Part shown: positions 1 through 5,462 of the stretch, piece after piece | How the letters are laid out: every line of letters starts with the position of its first letter | Numbering within the stretch: position 1 is the stretch's first letter | NCBI GenBank assembly: GCA_030620895.1 | Contig: JAUXIU010000054.1 | Location: 1-7,134, forward strand | From: Deltaproteobacteria bacterium | Lineage (GTDB): Bacteria; Desulfobacterota; GWC2-55-46; S146-70; JAUXIU01 | Direction: 5' to 3' | DNA: 7,134 bases | Program-made: the position numbers and the translations under genes | Notes under the pieces: model-generated | Told to the model about the DNA's origin: nothing | Seen by the model: the letters and a program-made list of their open reading frames with translations, nothing else | Database searches by the model: none

Positions 1-591
1 CTTCGAGGAGGCCTCGACCTCCAGGACATACCCGGATACCTTCCTTGTAAAATAGTTATAAGCAATAACCGCAGGAACCGCAATAATGAGGCCTGCAGCA
101 GTTGTAACAAGTGCCTCGGCTATACCATCTGCTACAACCGATGGTCCAGCGCCCTCTGAACCGGCCAGGGCATGAAAAGCCCTGATGATACCGAGCACCG
201 TACCAAGGAGGCCGATAAAAGGGGCTGTGTTCCCGATAGTTCCCAGTACCCCAAGGTTTTTCTCAAGCTTCGCAATCTCCCTCCTGGCAGCAAGTTCCAT
301 TTTCTCGGCAATCTCTGCCCTACCCCCCCTTGCCCTCGAAAGTCCGGCCTTGAATATATCAGTAAGTGGCGAGACCTGCCCGTTGCAGTATTCAGAAACC
401 GCTGTTGAACCACCACCGTCAAGCACGCGATTGAAACCTTCAGAAAACCTCTTTAACCCCTTCCCGAACCTGGAAAAGCTCCATGCCCTCTCCAGTATGA
501 CCCCTATAGATAGGACTGAGAAGATACCCAGGACTATCATTACATATCCGCCCTTATGTAAGAGCTGGAAAAATGTCAAACCCTCAAACAT
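1..591 (-). CDS. MotA/TolQ/ExbB proton-channel family protein (3' end cut by window edge)
   Basis: This is an inner-membrane subunit of a TolQ-TolR or ExbB-ExbD type motor, which uses the proton gradient to energise outer-membrane processes. Reading from the ATG at 589-591 stays open for 197 codons to base 1, so only the last few tens of residues at most are missing for a family usually of 200-240 residues. Three hydrophobic segments are visible at about residues 15-34, 118-137 and 157-178. The second carries the family signature TIGNTAPFIGLLGTV and the third EALVTTAAGLIIAVPA, including the pore-lining threonines typical of the family. Between segments 1 and 2 there is a charged cytoplasmic region. 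The purine-rich AAGGTAGGTGG lies just upstream of the ATG, inside the preceding gene, and the ATG overlaps that gene's stop by 8 bases, which suggests translational coupling. An ExbD/TolR partner would be expected beyond the left edge. Whether it is ExbB or TolQ cannot be decided here. Confidence 0.9.
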   Translation of the reverse strand, partial: MFEGLTFFQLLHKGGYVMIVLGIFSVLSIGVILERAWSFSRFGKGLKRFSEGFNRVLDGGGSTAVSEYCNGQVSPLTDIFKAGLSRARGGRAEIAEKMELAARREIAKLEKNLGVLGTIGNTAPFIGLLGTVLGIIRAFHALAGSEGAGPSVVADGIAEALVTTAAGLIIAVPAVIAYNYFTRKVSGYVLEVEASSK

Positions 592-1102
592 CTCCACCTA
601 CCTTGTATATATTGGCGTAATCGATGTAATTCCTGGCGGACTTAAGGATGCGTTCCACCTCCTCGTCTGTTAGTTCCCTTTTAACCTTTGCAGGCATGCC
701 AAGCAGAAGACTCCTTTGAGGCACAACCGTCCCCTCTGTTACGAGTGCACCAGCGCCTATAATCGAATCCTCCCCTATCTCCGCCCCGTCCAGCACTATC
801 GCCCCCATACCTATCAGACACCTGCTTTTAACTCTGCACCCATGGAGGGTAACATTATGGCCAATGGTCACATCATCCTCAACAAAAAGTGGATGAGTAT
901 CCTTTGTTACATGAAGGACAGAGTTGTCCTGAACATTTGTCCTTTTGCCTATCCTTATATAATTTACATCCCCTCGCACAACCGCATTAAACCAGACACC
1001 TGAATACTCTCCTATCTCAACATCACCTATGACCTGAGCGCTCTCTACCAGAAATGCAGTTAGGTGAATATTTGGCGATATGCCATTGAATGGTTTTATC
1101 AT
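584..1102 (-). CDS. Gamma-carbonic-anhydrase-like hexapeptide-repeat protein (YrdA/PaaY type)
   Basis: This 172-residue protein has the left-handed beta-helix pattern of the gamma-class carbonic anhydrase family, which forms cytoplasmic trimers. Visible signatures are VVRGDV (41-46, with Arg43 and Asp45), NVQDNSVLH (56-64) and TIGHNVTLHGC (79-89). His64, His82 and His87 correspond to the three metal ligands of Methanosarcina Cam, and Gln58 and Asp59 to its conserved polar residues. The acidic loop of Cam is absent, as in the shorter YrdA/PaaY/CaiE-like members, whose carbonic anhydrase activity is often unproven. An alpha-helical tail (about 140-165) closes the helix. A GGGGG-type ribosome site precedes the ATG. 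The gene begins 98 bp after tilS and overlaps the next gene by 8 bases. The 98-bp spacer is AT-rich, with no convincing promoter or hairpin. Family assignment is firm; catalytic activity is inference. Confidence 0.9.
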   Translation of the reverse strand: MIKPFNGISPNIHLTAFLVESAQVIGDVEIGEYSGVWFNAVVRGDVNYIRIGKRTNVQDNSVLHVTKDTHPLFVEDDVTIGHNVTLHGCRVKSRCLIGMGAIVLDGAEIGEDSIIGAGALVTEGTVVPQRSLLLGMPAKVKRELTDEEVERILKSARNYIDYANIYKVGGDV

Positions 1103-1200
1103 CCCTGAACCCCCTTTACAGATTCATAAAATATCACACAGATTTCTAACCTCATCATTTTTTTTAAAATTTATCAGAATATATAGTGTTGCGCAAGGTC

Positions 1201-2598
1201 TTAGTGGGGACCTTGTTTATGTATTGTCACCTTTAAAACTGTCTTCGTCATTTCGTTTACCTTTCCTATCTCTGATTGCCTTACACCAGCAACCCATATA
1301 ATATCCTCCCCTGCAATCAGAATAGGAATCTTTTGACGTAACGGTCTTGGTATCTTACAATCTATAAATATCTTCTTTATCTTCTTGTGGCCCCCCATGC
1401 CCATTGGACGAAGGCGATCTCCATGCCTGAAGCCCCTTGCCTTAATAGGCATTGACAGACTGTCATAATCAAAATATGCTTTCTCTTTACCGTTTACGGC
1501 AACATCGACAGGTATCTTCTTTGATATCTTTGTTTCAAACCTGGTCGAAATCTCTTCCAAATATGTTACACCCGGTATCTTTAGCTCACCTTCAAATTGT
1601 AAAGGGCGTTCAAAAACTCCCCTGGTAAGGATTATGCGCCCGTACTCACGCACCAACCTCACACCATGGGGGAGATCAATTCTGGCGTTTGGCGCATTCC
1701 CCCTCACCAACCCGGACATATTCTCAAGATGAGTGCTGGATATATTGACTGGAATATCATATAGATACGATAATTCTCTAATAAATATTCTCGTCATTAT
1801 AGCCCCTGGAATTGCCAACAATTCCTTCACGCTTAGGGAGACACTATCATCACCCCTGTCCAGCACCACGTTTTCAAGAAGACGGTCTGTTTCGTTATCC
1901 ATATATTCATTATCCACCGATAGTATAGATGCCGTCCTACTTAACGTATCCTTTATATTAGGATTGTACCCCTTCTCGATCAGGGGGATCAGTTCGCTTC
2001 TTATACGGTTTCTGAGATAGTTCTTCTTCTGGTTTGAACTGTCCTCCACATAGCTTATCTTGAGTTCCTCAACATATCGTTCTATTTCCCTTCTGCTAGT
2101 ATTGATCAATGGCCTGATGTATCGTCCCCTCACCGGTGGGATACCTTTAAGCCCGCCTACGCCGCTTCCCTTAATAATCCTCATAATAATCGTCTCGGCA
2201 TTATCGTCGCTGTTATGTCCGAGGGCGATCTTTGTTACCCCATGCCTCTTAGCGGCCCTCTCAAAAAAGCCGTATCTTACAAACCTGGCAACCTCCTGAA
2301 GAGACCCTTTCATCACCTTTTTTTTGATTGATTCGATCTTCTCCCTCTTACCCTCATAAGGGAGGTCATACTGCCTTGCCAGGGCCGCCACAAACCTTTC
2401 ATCACGTAAGGATTCATCTCCCCTCAGGCAGTGATTAAGATGACATACTATAAGGTCGATCCCAAATCCCTCCCTTAACTCCATAAGGAGATGTAGAAGG
2501 CAGACAGAGTCCATACCGCCGGATACGCAGACCAGCACCCTATCCCCTCTCTCCAGCATTCTATACTTTTCGATAGTTTTTTTAACCTTATCAATCAT
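1201..2598 (-). CDS. tilS: tRNA(Ile)-lysidine synthetase TilS
   Basis: TilS uses ATP to attach lysine to the wobble cytidine (C34) of tRNA-Ile with anticodon CAU. This changes its decoding to AUA and its charging from Met to Ile; it acts in the cytoplasm and is normally essential. The 465-residue product has the N-type PP-loop SGGMDS at 26-31, the family motifs HLNHCLRG (53-60) and GHNSDDNAET (127-136), and the anticodon-proximal motif region YIRPLI. It also has an intact C-terminal TilS domain with FDYDSL, RPMGMGGHKKIKKIFID and a closing WVAGVRQSE. The full length matches the long form of the family. M1 fits the usual N-terminus just ahead of the PP-loop, but there is no clear Shine-Dalgarno before it: the stretch upstream is TTTAAAAA. 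The gene is preceded by a 269-bp gap with a possible promoter and dyad, and followed after 98 bp by the gamma-CA-like gene. The usual hpt/ftsH neighbours are not seen. Confidence 0.96.
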   Translation of the reverse strand: MIDKVKKTIEKYRMLERGDRVLVCVSGGMDSVCLLHLLMELREGFGIDLIVCHLNHCLRGDESLRDERFVAALARQYDLPYEGKREKIESIKKKVMKGSLQEVARFVRYGFFERAAKRHGVTKIALGHNSDDNAETIIMRIIKGSGVGGLKGIPPVRGRYIRPLINTSRREIERYVEELKISYVEDSSNQKKNYLRNRIRSELIPLIEKGYNPNIKDTLSRTASILSVDNEYMDNETDRLLENVVLDRGDDSVSLSVKELLAIPGAIMTRIFIRELSYLYDIPVNISSTHLENMSGLVRGNAPNARIDLPHGVRLVREYGRIILTRGVFERPLQFEGELKIPGVTYLEEISTRFETKISKKIPVDVAVNGKEKAYFDYDSLSMPIKARGFRHGDRLRPMGMGGHKKIKKIFIDCKIPRPLRQKIPILIAGEDIIWVAGVRQSEIGKVNEMTKTVLKVTIHKQGPH

Positions 2599-2635
2599 TT
2601 TTTAAAGTCAACTACCGTTTCCTAAAGCCAATGGC

Positions 2636-2667
2636 TTGAGGATTCAAGGGATCAAGGGTTCAGGTAA
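2636..2667. repeat. Four degenerate 8-mer tandem units, TTGAGGAT-led
   Basis: Read on the plus strand, four adjacent octamers can be aligned: TTGAGGAT, TCAAGGGA, TCAAGGGT and TCAGGTAA. The array lies between the putative tilS promoter and the tilS start, so it would form part of the tilS leader (as its complement). The same octamer TTGAGGAT starts the degenerate array at the right edge of the window (7076-7083). No coding function is seen. Confidence 0.5.
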
Positions 2668-2680
2668 AACCCCTCTCCTT

Positions 2681-2686
2681 ATTATA
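2681..2686 (-). promoter_or_regulatory. Possible tilS promoter, -10 TATAAT
   Basis: On the minus strand this is a perfect TATAAT, about 80 bp upstream of the tilS ATG. The -35 is poor: ATGACG at 2707-2702 with a 15-nt spacer, or ATATGA with a 17-nt spacer. Both overlap the left arm of the inverted repeat at 2707-2733. The transcript would start near 2674 and carry the G-rich octamer repeats in its leader. It is the best candidate in the gap but is not proven. Confidence 0.35.
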
Positions 2687-2706
2687 TTTTACAATACACA
2701 ACGTCA

Positions 2707-2733
2707 TATACAGATGCGCATACAGTCTGTATA
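2707..2733. promoter_or_regulatory. Operator-like inverted repeat upstream of tilS
   Basis: Perfect 8-bp arms TATACAGA (2707-2714) and TCTGTATA (2726-2733) are separated by 11 bases. The centre-to-centre distance is 19 bp, close to two helical turns. The spacer starts within a second small palindrome, ATGCGCAT (2714-2721). The left arm covers the -35 region of the putative tilS promoter, which is where a repressor or activator dimer would act. No regulator gene is visible in the window, so the protein that might bind is unknown. Confidence 0.4.
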
Positions 2734-2763
2734 AACCCTTCGCTTAAAGGTAAGTGTTTTTCT

Positions 2764-2780
2764 CCCACTCCCCGAGTGGG
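2764..2780. other. Short GC-rich hairpin
   Basis: CCCACTC and GAGTGGG form a perfect 7-bp stem with a CCC loop. It sits 9 bp beyond the larger terminator hairpin in the minus direction. It has no U-run on that strand (AGAAAAACAC follows), so it may be an auxiliary stop or processing structure rather than an intrinsic terminator. Confidence 0.4.
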
Positions 2781-2789
2781 GTAATAAAC

Positions 2790-2816
2790 AAGACCCTTTC
2801 TTCTGGAAAGGGTCTT
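2790..2816 (-). terminator. Intrinsic terminator of the yjbQ-SLOG-67aa unit
   Basis: AAGACCCTTTC (2790-2800) and GAAAGGGTCTT (2806-2816) form a perfect 11-bp stem with a 5-nt loop. On the minus strand the hairpin starts 51 bases after the stop of the 67-residue gene and is followed by TGTTTATT, a moderate U-tract. It would separate that unit from tilS. Confidence 0.65.
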
Positions 2817-2867
2817 GGAAGGTTATTGAAAGAATTTCTATAGGATTCATTTATCTAAATCAGAGAC

Positions 2868-3071
2868 TCAGTTCCACTTCCTTATATTGTGCTTTTCAGC
2901 TATATTGTTGACTATCTCTGTAGCCCTATCAACAAATTCCTCCTGTACATCAACTTCAATAACAAAATCTTCCGGCTCATCCCCTGCCGCATATTTTTTA
3001 TAAAAGATATTCTGCTTAAGAAACTCATTTAACACCTCAAACCCTATCTCAACAGGTATGGAGAATAGCAT
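2868..3071 (-). CDS. Small conserved-looking hypothetical protein, 67 aa
   Basis: I do not recognise this family. The gene is supported by a strong AAAGGAG site (3078-3084) six bases before the ATG. It has same-strand position 49 bp after the SLOG gene and a terminator just downstream. The product is soluble and acidic in the middle (AAGDEPEDF). It looks like a hydrophobic strand, a helix (about 10-20), a strand with FVIEVDV (36-42), and a C-terminal helix with VDRATEIVNNIAEKHNI. A small alpha/beta fold of ACT or ferredoxin-like size is possible, but no motif proves it. There are no cysteines, no transmembrane segment and no signal peptide. Another ATG at 3087 is out of frame. It ends the three-gene unit and may work with its neighbours. 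Confidence 0.75.
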   Translation of the reverse strand: MLFSIPVEIGFEVLNEFLKQNIFYKKYAAGDEPEDFVIEVDVQEEFVDRATEIVNNIAEKHNIRKWN

Positions 3072-3120
3072 ATCCAGCTCCTTTCATTAAGATTCTTATA
3101 GAGATATTACCATCTAGTTG

Positions 3121-3591
3121 TTATTGTTTCAATATCTTCCGCAGAAAGTCCATGGCCTTCTCATATATACCTGGCATAGTGGTCTCCCTCGGCCCTGCTA
3201 TGTTAAGTGTGCTTATCCTATATCTCTTTACCCACTCATGAAAGTTTTGAAGACTATCATTGCCAGCAGGATCAAGGACCAGGCATGGCTTATCCATTTC
3301 AGATGCAAACCTTATCGTCAATGCTGTCCCACCACTGGGTTTACCGTATGTTATTATAAGTGTGCCGTCTGAATCACGAACATTCCATTCAGTCCTCTGT
3401 GAATAGACCTCCGAAGCGGTCTCCTTAAGAGGATACCTTTCCGGTATAATACCATCCTCAGCCTTCCTCCACTTCGGGCACCAGCCACCGCAGGTTAAAC
3501 CCATCTCCATGGCAATATCAAGAGCCGCCCTATCAACACCTGTCTGCCCACCTGACAACACCTTCTTTATATGATGAGCTCCTTTTGACAT
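3121..3591 (-). CDS. YpsA/SLOG-type putative molybdenum carrier-like protein
   Basis: This 156-residue protein matches the 'putative molybdenum carrier' branch of the SLOG (SMF/DprA-LOG) Rossmann-like superfamily, whose members bind nucleotides or nucleotide-derived ligands. Visible signatures are SGGQTGVDRAALD (13-25, the glycine-rich nucleotide loop), GGWCPKWRKAEDG (35-47), YPLKET (53-58), QRTEWNVRDSDGTLI and a GKPSGGTALT loop. The second motif normally reads GGWCPKGR; here Trp41 replaces the Gly, possible by a single GGG-to-TGG change. It is cytoplasmic, with no signal or membrane segment. The start follows the yjbQ stop by 9 bases. Its best ribosome site, AGGGGA, lies in the end of yjbQ and is rather distant, so translational coupling is likely. 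The molybdenum-carrier name comes from crystal-structure annotation of relatives and is not proof of function. Confidence 0.85.
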   Translation of the reverse strand: MSKGAHHIKKVLSGGQTGVDRAALDIAMEMGLTCGGWCPKWRKAEDGIIPERYPLKETASEVYSQRTEWNVRDSDGTLIITYGKPSGGTALTIRFASEMDKPCLVLDPAGNDSLQNFHEWVKRYRISTLNIAGPRETTMPGIYEKAMDFLRKILKQ

Positions 3592-3600
3592 AGATACCGG

Positions 3601-4020
3601 CTATTCCCCTATGATCTTTACCAGCACCCTCTTTTTCCTCCTCCCATCGAACTCTCCATAGAAGATCTGCTCCCATGGACCAAAATCCATCTCCCCTTCT
3701 GTTATCGCTACAACCACCTCACGACCCATTATCTGTCTCTTCAAATGTGCATCTGCATTATCCTCACCTGTATTGTTGTGTCTGTACTGGGAGATTGGTT
3801 CATGGGGCGCCAGTCCTTCGAGCCATTTTTCATAATCACTATGCAGCCCTGACTCATCGTCGTTTATAAAGACAGAGGCGGTAATGTGCATGGCATTTGC
3901 CAGAACAAAACCCTCCTTAACACCACTCTTCTGGACACACTCCCTGACCTGTGGTGTTATATTTACAAAACCTCTCCTACTAGGTACGTTGAACCAGAGT
4001 TCTCTTCGGTAGCTCTTCAT
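3601..4020 (-). CDS. yjbQ: YjbQ family (UPF0047) protein
   Basis: This 139-residue protein belongs to the YjbQ/UPF0047 family, small cytoplasmic beta-rich proteins that form trimers with conserved His/Glu metal-site residues. Some members show weak thiamine-phosphate synthase activity in vitro, but the physiological role is unsettled. Visible signatures are [19 protein letters not shown] (37-55, His45), [13 protein letters not shown] (56-68), YRHN (79-82), [18 protein letters not shown] (85-102, with Asn88 and His92) and the C-terminal [15 protein letters not shown]. Length is normal. The start is set by AGGAGG at 4028-4033, seven bases before the ATG. The upstream DNA is a transposase remnant whose residual frame ends in a TAG touching this ATG, so the promoter of this gene probably lies within or above that remnant. 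It leads the yjbQ-SLOG-67aa unit. Confidence 0.92.
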   Translation of the reverse strand: MKSYRRELWFNVPSRRGFVNITPQVRECVQKSGVKEGFVLANAMHITASVFINDDESGLHSDYEKWLEGLAPHEPISQYRHNNTGEDNADAHLKRQIMGREVVVAITEGEMDFGPWEQIFYGEFDGRRKKRVLVKIIGE

Positions 4021-4173
4021 CTATATACCTCCTAATTTCTCTTTCCACTCCTTGAGGTTCTCAAGATAATAAATATAGTCTTCATCACATAAAAAAACCG
4101 CCTATCTATCGTGGCCCCTTTGAATGATATGGTGAAGGTAGTTGGGCAATACTACCCTTGATCTCCTTGGCAT
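4021..4173 (-). pseudogene. Truncated REP-associated tyrosine transposase (RAYT, IS200-like Y1_Tnp) remnant
   Basis: Translating the minus strand from the ATG at 4173 gives MPRRSRVVLPN, then HHIIQRGHDR, then a TAG at codon 24 (4104-4102). The same frame continues with AVFLCDEDYIYYLENL and KEWKEKLG. This is the N-terminal consensus of RAYT proteins, in which the second motif typically reads QRGHNRQAVF, so the TAG probably replaces a Gln codon (CAG to TAG). Similarity stops after KEKLG, and the frame ends at TAG 4023-4021, flush with the yjbQ ATG. Everything beyond about residue 48 is gone, including the NHxH (HUH) motif and the catalytic tyrosine, so the element cannot move itself. It retains what look like its own promoter and 5' palindrome upstream. 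There is no Shine-Dalgarno before its ATG. Confidence 0.87.
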
Positions 4174-4179
4174 GGAATT

Positions 4180-4207
4180 ATTCTACTTAAACACCAATCC
4201 ATGTCAA
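4180..4207 (-). promoter_or_regulatory. Near-consensus sigma70 promoter facing yjbQ
   Basis: On the minus strand, TTGACA (4207-4202, perfect -35), a 16-nt spacer and TAGAAT (4185-4180, 5 of 6) form the best promoter in the window. The predicted start is near 4173, at the remnant transposase ATG, so the original transposase message would have been leaderless or nearly so. With the transposase broken and no terminator-like hairpin with a U-tract seen before 4020, transcription should continue into yjbQ with a leader of about 150 nt. Confidence 0.65.
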
Positions 4208-4236
4208 TAAATAAATGGGTGTCCCCTTTTTATTTG
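4208..4236. repeat. REP-like imperfect palindrome at the 5' end of the RAYT remnant
   Basis: The stretch folds on itself: TAAATAAATGGG pairs with CCCTTTTTATTT through GGG/CCC, a T-T mismatch, AAA/TTT, a bulged T and an A/T-rich arm. On the minus strand it reads AAAAAGGGGACACCCATTT, just upstream of the promoter of the transposase remnant. RAYT genes are characteristically bounded by such palindromes, which their product recognises. A similar GGGGAC palindrome occurs at 7057-7068. Confidence 0.5.
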
Positions 4237-4237
4237 G

Positions 4238-4330
4238 ATTTACACAGCGGTTCAGTTATGCTTTACTTAAGCAAAATCCTGTATCCATGACTTAACCCAT
4301 GATTGAATATCTGACAGATCGCTCATCCCT
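4238..4330. other. Upstream region of the ABC operon, no gene seen
   Basis: About 90 bp separate the REP-like palindrome from the ribosome site of the binding-protein gene. I find no convincing sigma70 promoter: candidates such as TTACAC at 4240 with TTACTT 17 bases on are weak. There is no TPP or other recognisable riboswitch core and no strong hairpin. TTACTTAAGCA (4263-4273) contains the palindrome CTTAAG but has no evident partner. The operon's promoter must be here or use a non-standard sigma factor. Confidence 0.4.
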
Positions 4331-4338
4331 AAAGGAGG
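4331..4338 (+). promoter_or_regulatory. Shine-Dalgarno AAAGGAGG deciding the binding-protein start
   Basis: A near-perfect AAAGGAGG sits seven bases before the ATG at 4346. This supports the long N-region of the signal peptide rather than a later start. Confidence 0.85.
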
Positions 4339-4345
4339 CATCCAA

Positions 4346-5458
4346 ATGAAAAGAAATACTCCTACCGCTTCAGGTTATTCCCGATTGAATACCATCTCCA
4401 TCTTTGGATGCAGGTATGCTGTCATCTCTCTTGTAGTCGGACTCTTACTGCTACTCGGTTGCGATCGTGGTGAGCGTACCGGCAAGGTTGAGCAGGATGT
4501 GAGCCTGACACCCGTTGTCGCCGTAGGATCTCAGTGGTACGGACATATACCTGTCTGGATTGGCATCGAACGGGGAATCTTCAAACAGTATGGCTTTGAT
4601 GTCTCGTGGCGTTTCATCGGTAAGAGCATGGATAGACTCAATGCAATCTCATCCGGGAAGGCACAGTTTGCAAGCCTCGGCGAGATCGCAATGCTTAGCG
4701 CAATGGCCCAGGGTAACCGCCGTTTTTACTGGGTAGGCAATCAGGATATTGCACCTGGGTTTGAGGGCCTCGTGGCAAGGCCAGGAATTACCAGTTTTAA
4801 GGACCTGAAGGGCAAGAAAATCGGCTTCCCTTTCGGCTCCTCCGTTGATATAACCTGTCGTTCCCTTCTGCGTCAGCACGGCCTCGACCCCACAAGTGAT
4901 GTGAAGTTGGTCAACCTTGAGGTGGGTGATGTGCCTGCTGTCTTCCGTACAGGCAATGTGGATGCAGCCCTGATATGGGAGCCCGGCTTCTCCCAGCTAG
5001 TCGAGGTAGAAGGTGCAACGGTGCTGGCCATGGACACGGACACCGAGGTATACAAACGTTTTGGTACAATGACAGGCCCGGATGTCCTCATAATCGGGAG
5101 GGCATGGGTGGATGCAGACACTTCAAGAGCCAGCCGATTCCTAAAGGCCTATTTCGAGGCACTCGAATGGGTAAGCGATAACCCTGACCGTGCAGCAGAG
5201 ACTGTCCATAGGCGTTATATTCAGCAAGACCTTGCACTTATCCAAAAGAACATAAATAGATTCGTCTGGCATGGGGTTGAAGACCAGCGGCGCGTTATGA
5301 GCGACTCGGGTATCTTCGGCCAGGCAGAATACGTCATAGATATCCTCCACGGACAGATGAAGACCATCCCTGTTAAACCCAACTTCAGAGAATGGGTGAA
5401 CATGAACATTCTGCCTTCTGCATCTGAGCTCACCACCGAAATGTCCAAGGAGTCTTAA
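4346..5458 (+). CDS. ABC transporter substrate-binding lipoprotein, TauA/SsuA/NMT1-like
   Basis: This 370-residue protein is the periplasmic binding component of a nitrate/sulfonate/taurine-type importer. It begins with a long positively charged N-region, a hydrophobic stretch (24-37) and a lipobox LLGC with Cys39 as the predicted lipidated residue. Asp40 at +2 would favour inner-membrane retention in gamma-proteobacteria. The mature part follows the NMT1/TauA pattern: QWYGHIPVWIGIERGIFKQ, then YGFDVSW, then a hinge region with SGKAQFASLGEIAML. It continues with ITSFKDLKGKKIGFPFGSS, NLEVGDVPAVFRTGNVDAAL and IWEPGFSQLV. This is the normal fold order of the family, and the length is slightly long owing to the tail. 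It is the first gene of a three-gene operon; the permease starts 4 bases after its stop. The substrate is not evident: taurine, other sulfonates, nitrate-like anions or pyrimidine precursors all use this family. Confidence 0.92.
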   Translation: MKRNTPTASGYSRLNTISIFGCRYAVISLVVGLLLLLGCDRGERTGKVEQDVSLTPVVAVGSQWYGHIPVWIGIERGIFKQYGFDVSWRFIGKSMDRLNAISSGKAQFASLGEIAMLSAMAQGNRRFYWVGNQDIAPGFEGLVARPGITSFKDLKGKKIGFPFGSSVDITCRSLLRQHGLDPTSDVKLVNLEVGDVPAVFRTGNVDAALIWEPGFSQLVEVEGATVLAMDTDTEVYKRFGTMTGPDVLIIGRAWVDADTSRASRFLKAYFEALEWVSDNPDRAAETVHRRYIQQDLALIQKNINRFVWHGVEDQRRVMSDSGIFGQAEYVIDILHGQMKTIPVKPNFREWVNMNILPSASELTTEMSKES

Positions 5459-5462
5459 TAGC

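Noticed and set aside
185..673. Plus-strand open frame of 162 codons over the ExbB and gamma-CA genes
   Set aside because: It is antisense to two genes with clear family motifs. Its product is low-complexity Pro/Ser-rich and has no supported start site.
4137..4156. GGTAGT/ACTACC inverted repeat as a terminator for the minus-strand unit
   Set aside because: It has only a 6-bp stem, an 8-nt loop and no U-tract, and it lies inside the transposase remnant's coding sequence.
4168..4184. Sigma54-like TGGCATG upstream of the divergent operons
   Set aside because: The -12 GC element is missing, and the TGGCAT is the start (ATGCCA in reverse) of the transposase remnant.
4238..4345. TPP riboswitch ahead of the importer, considered because NMT1-type binding proteins can carry thiamine precursors
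   Set aside because: The conserved CUGAGA and ACCUGA core elements are not present in the stretch.
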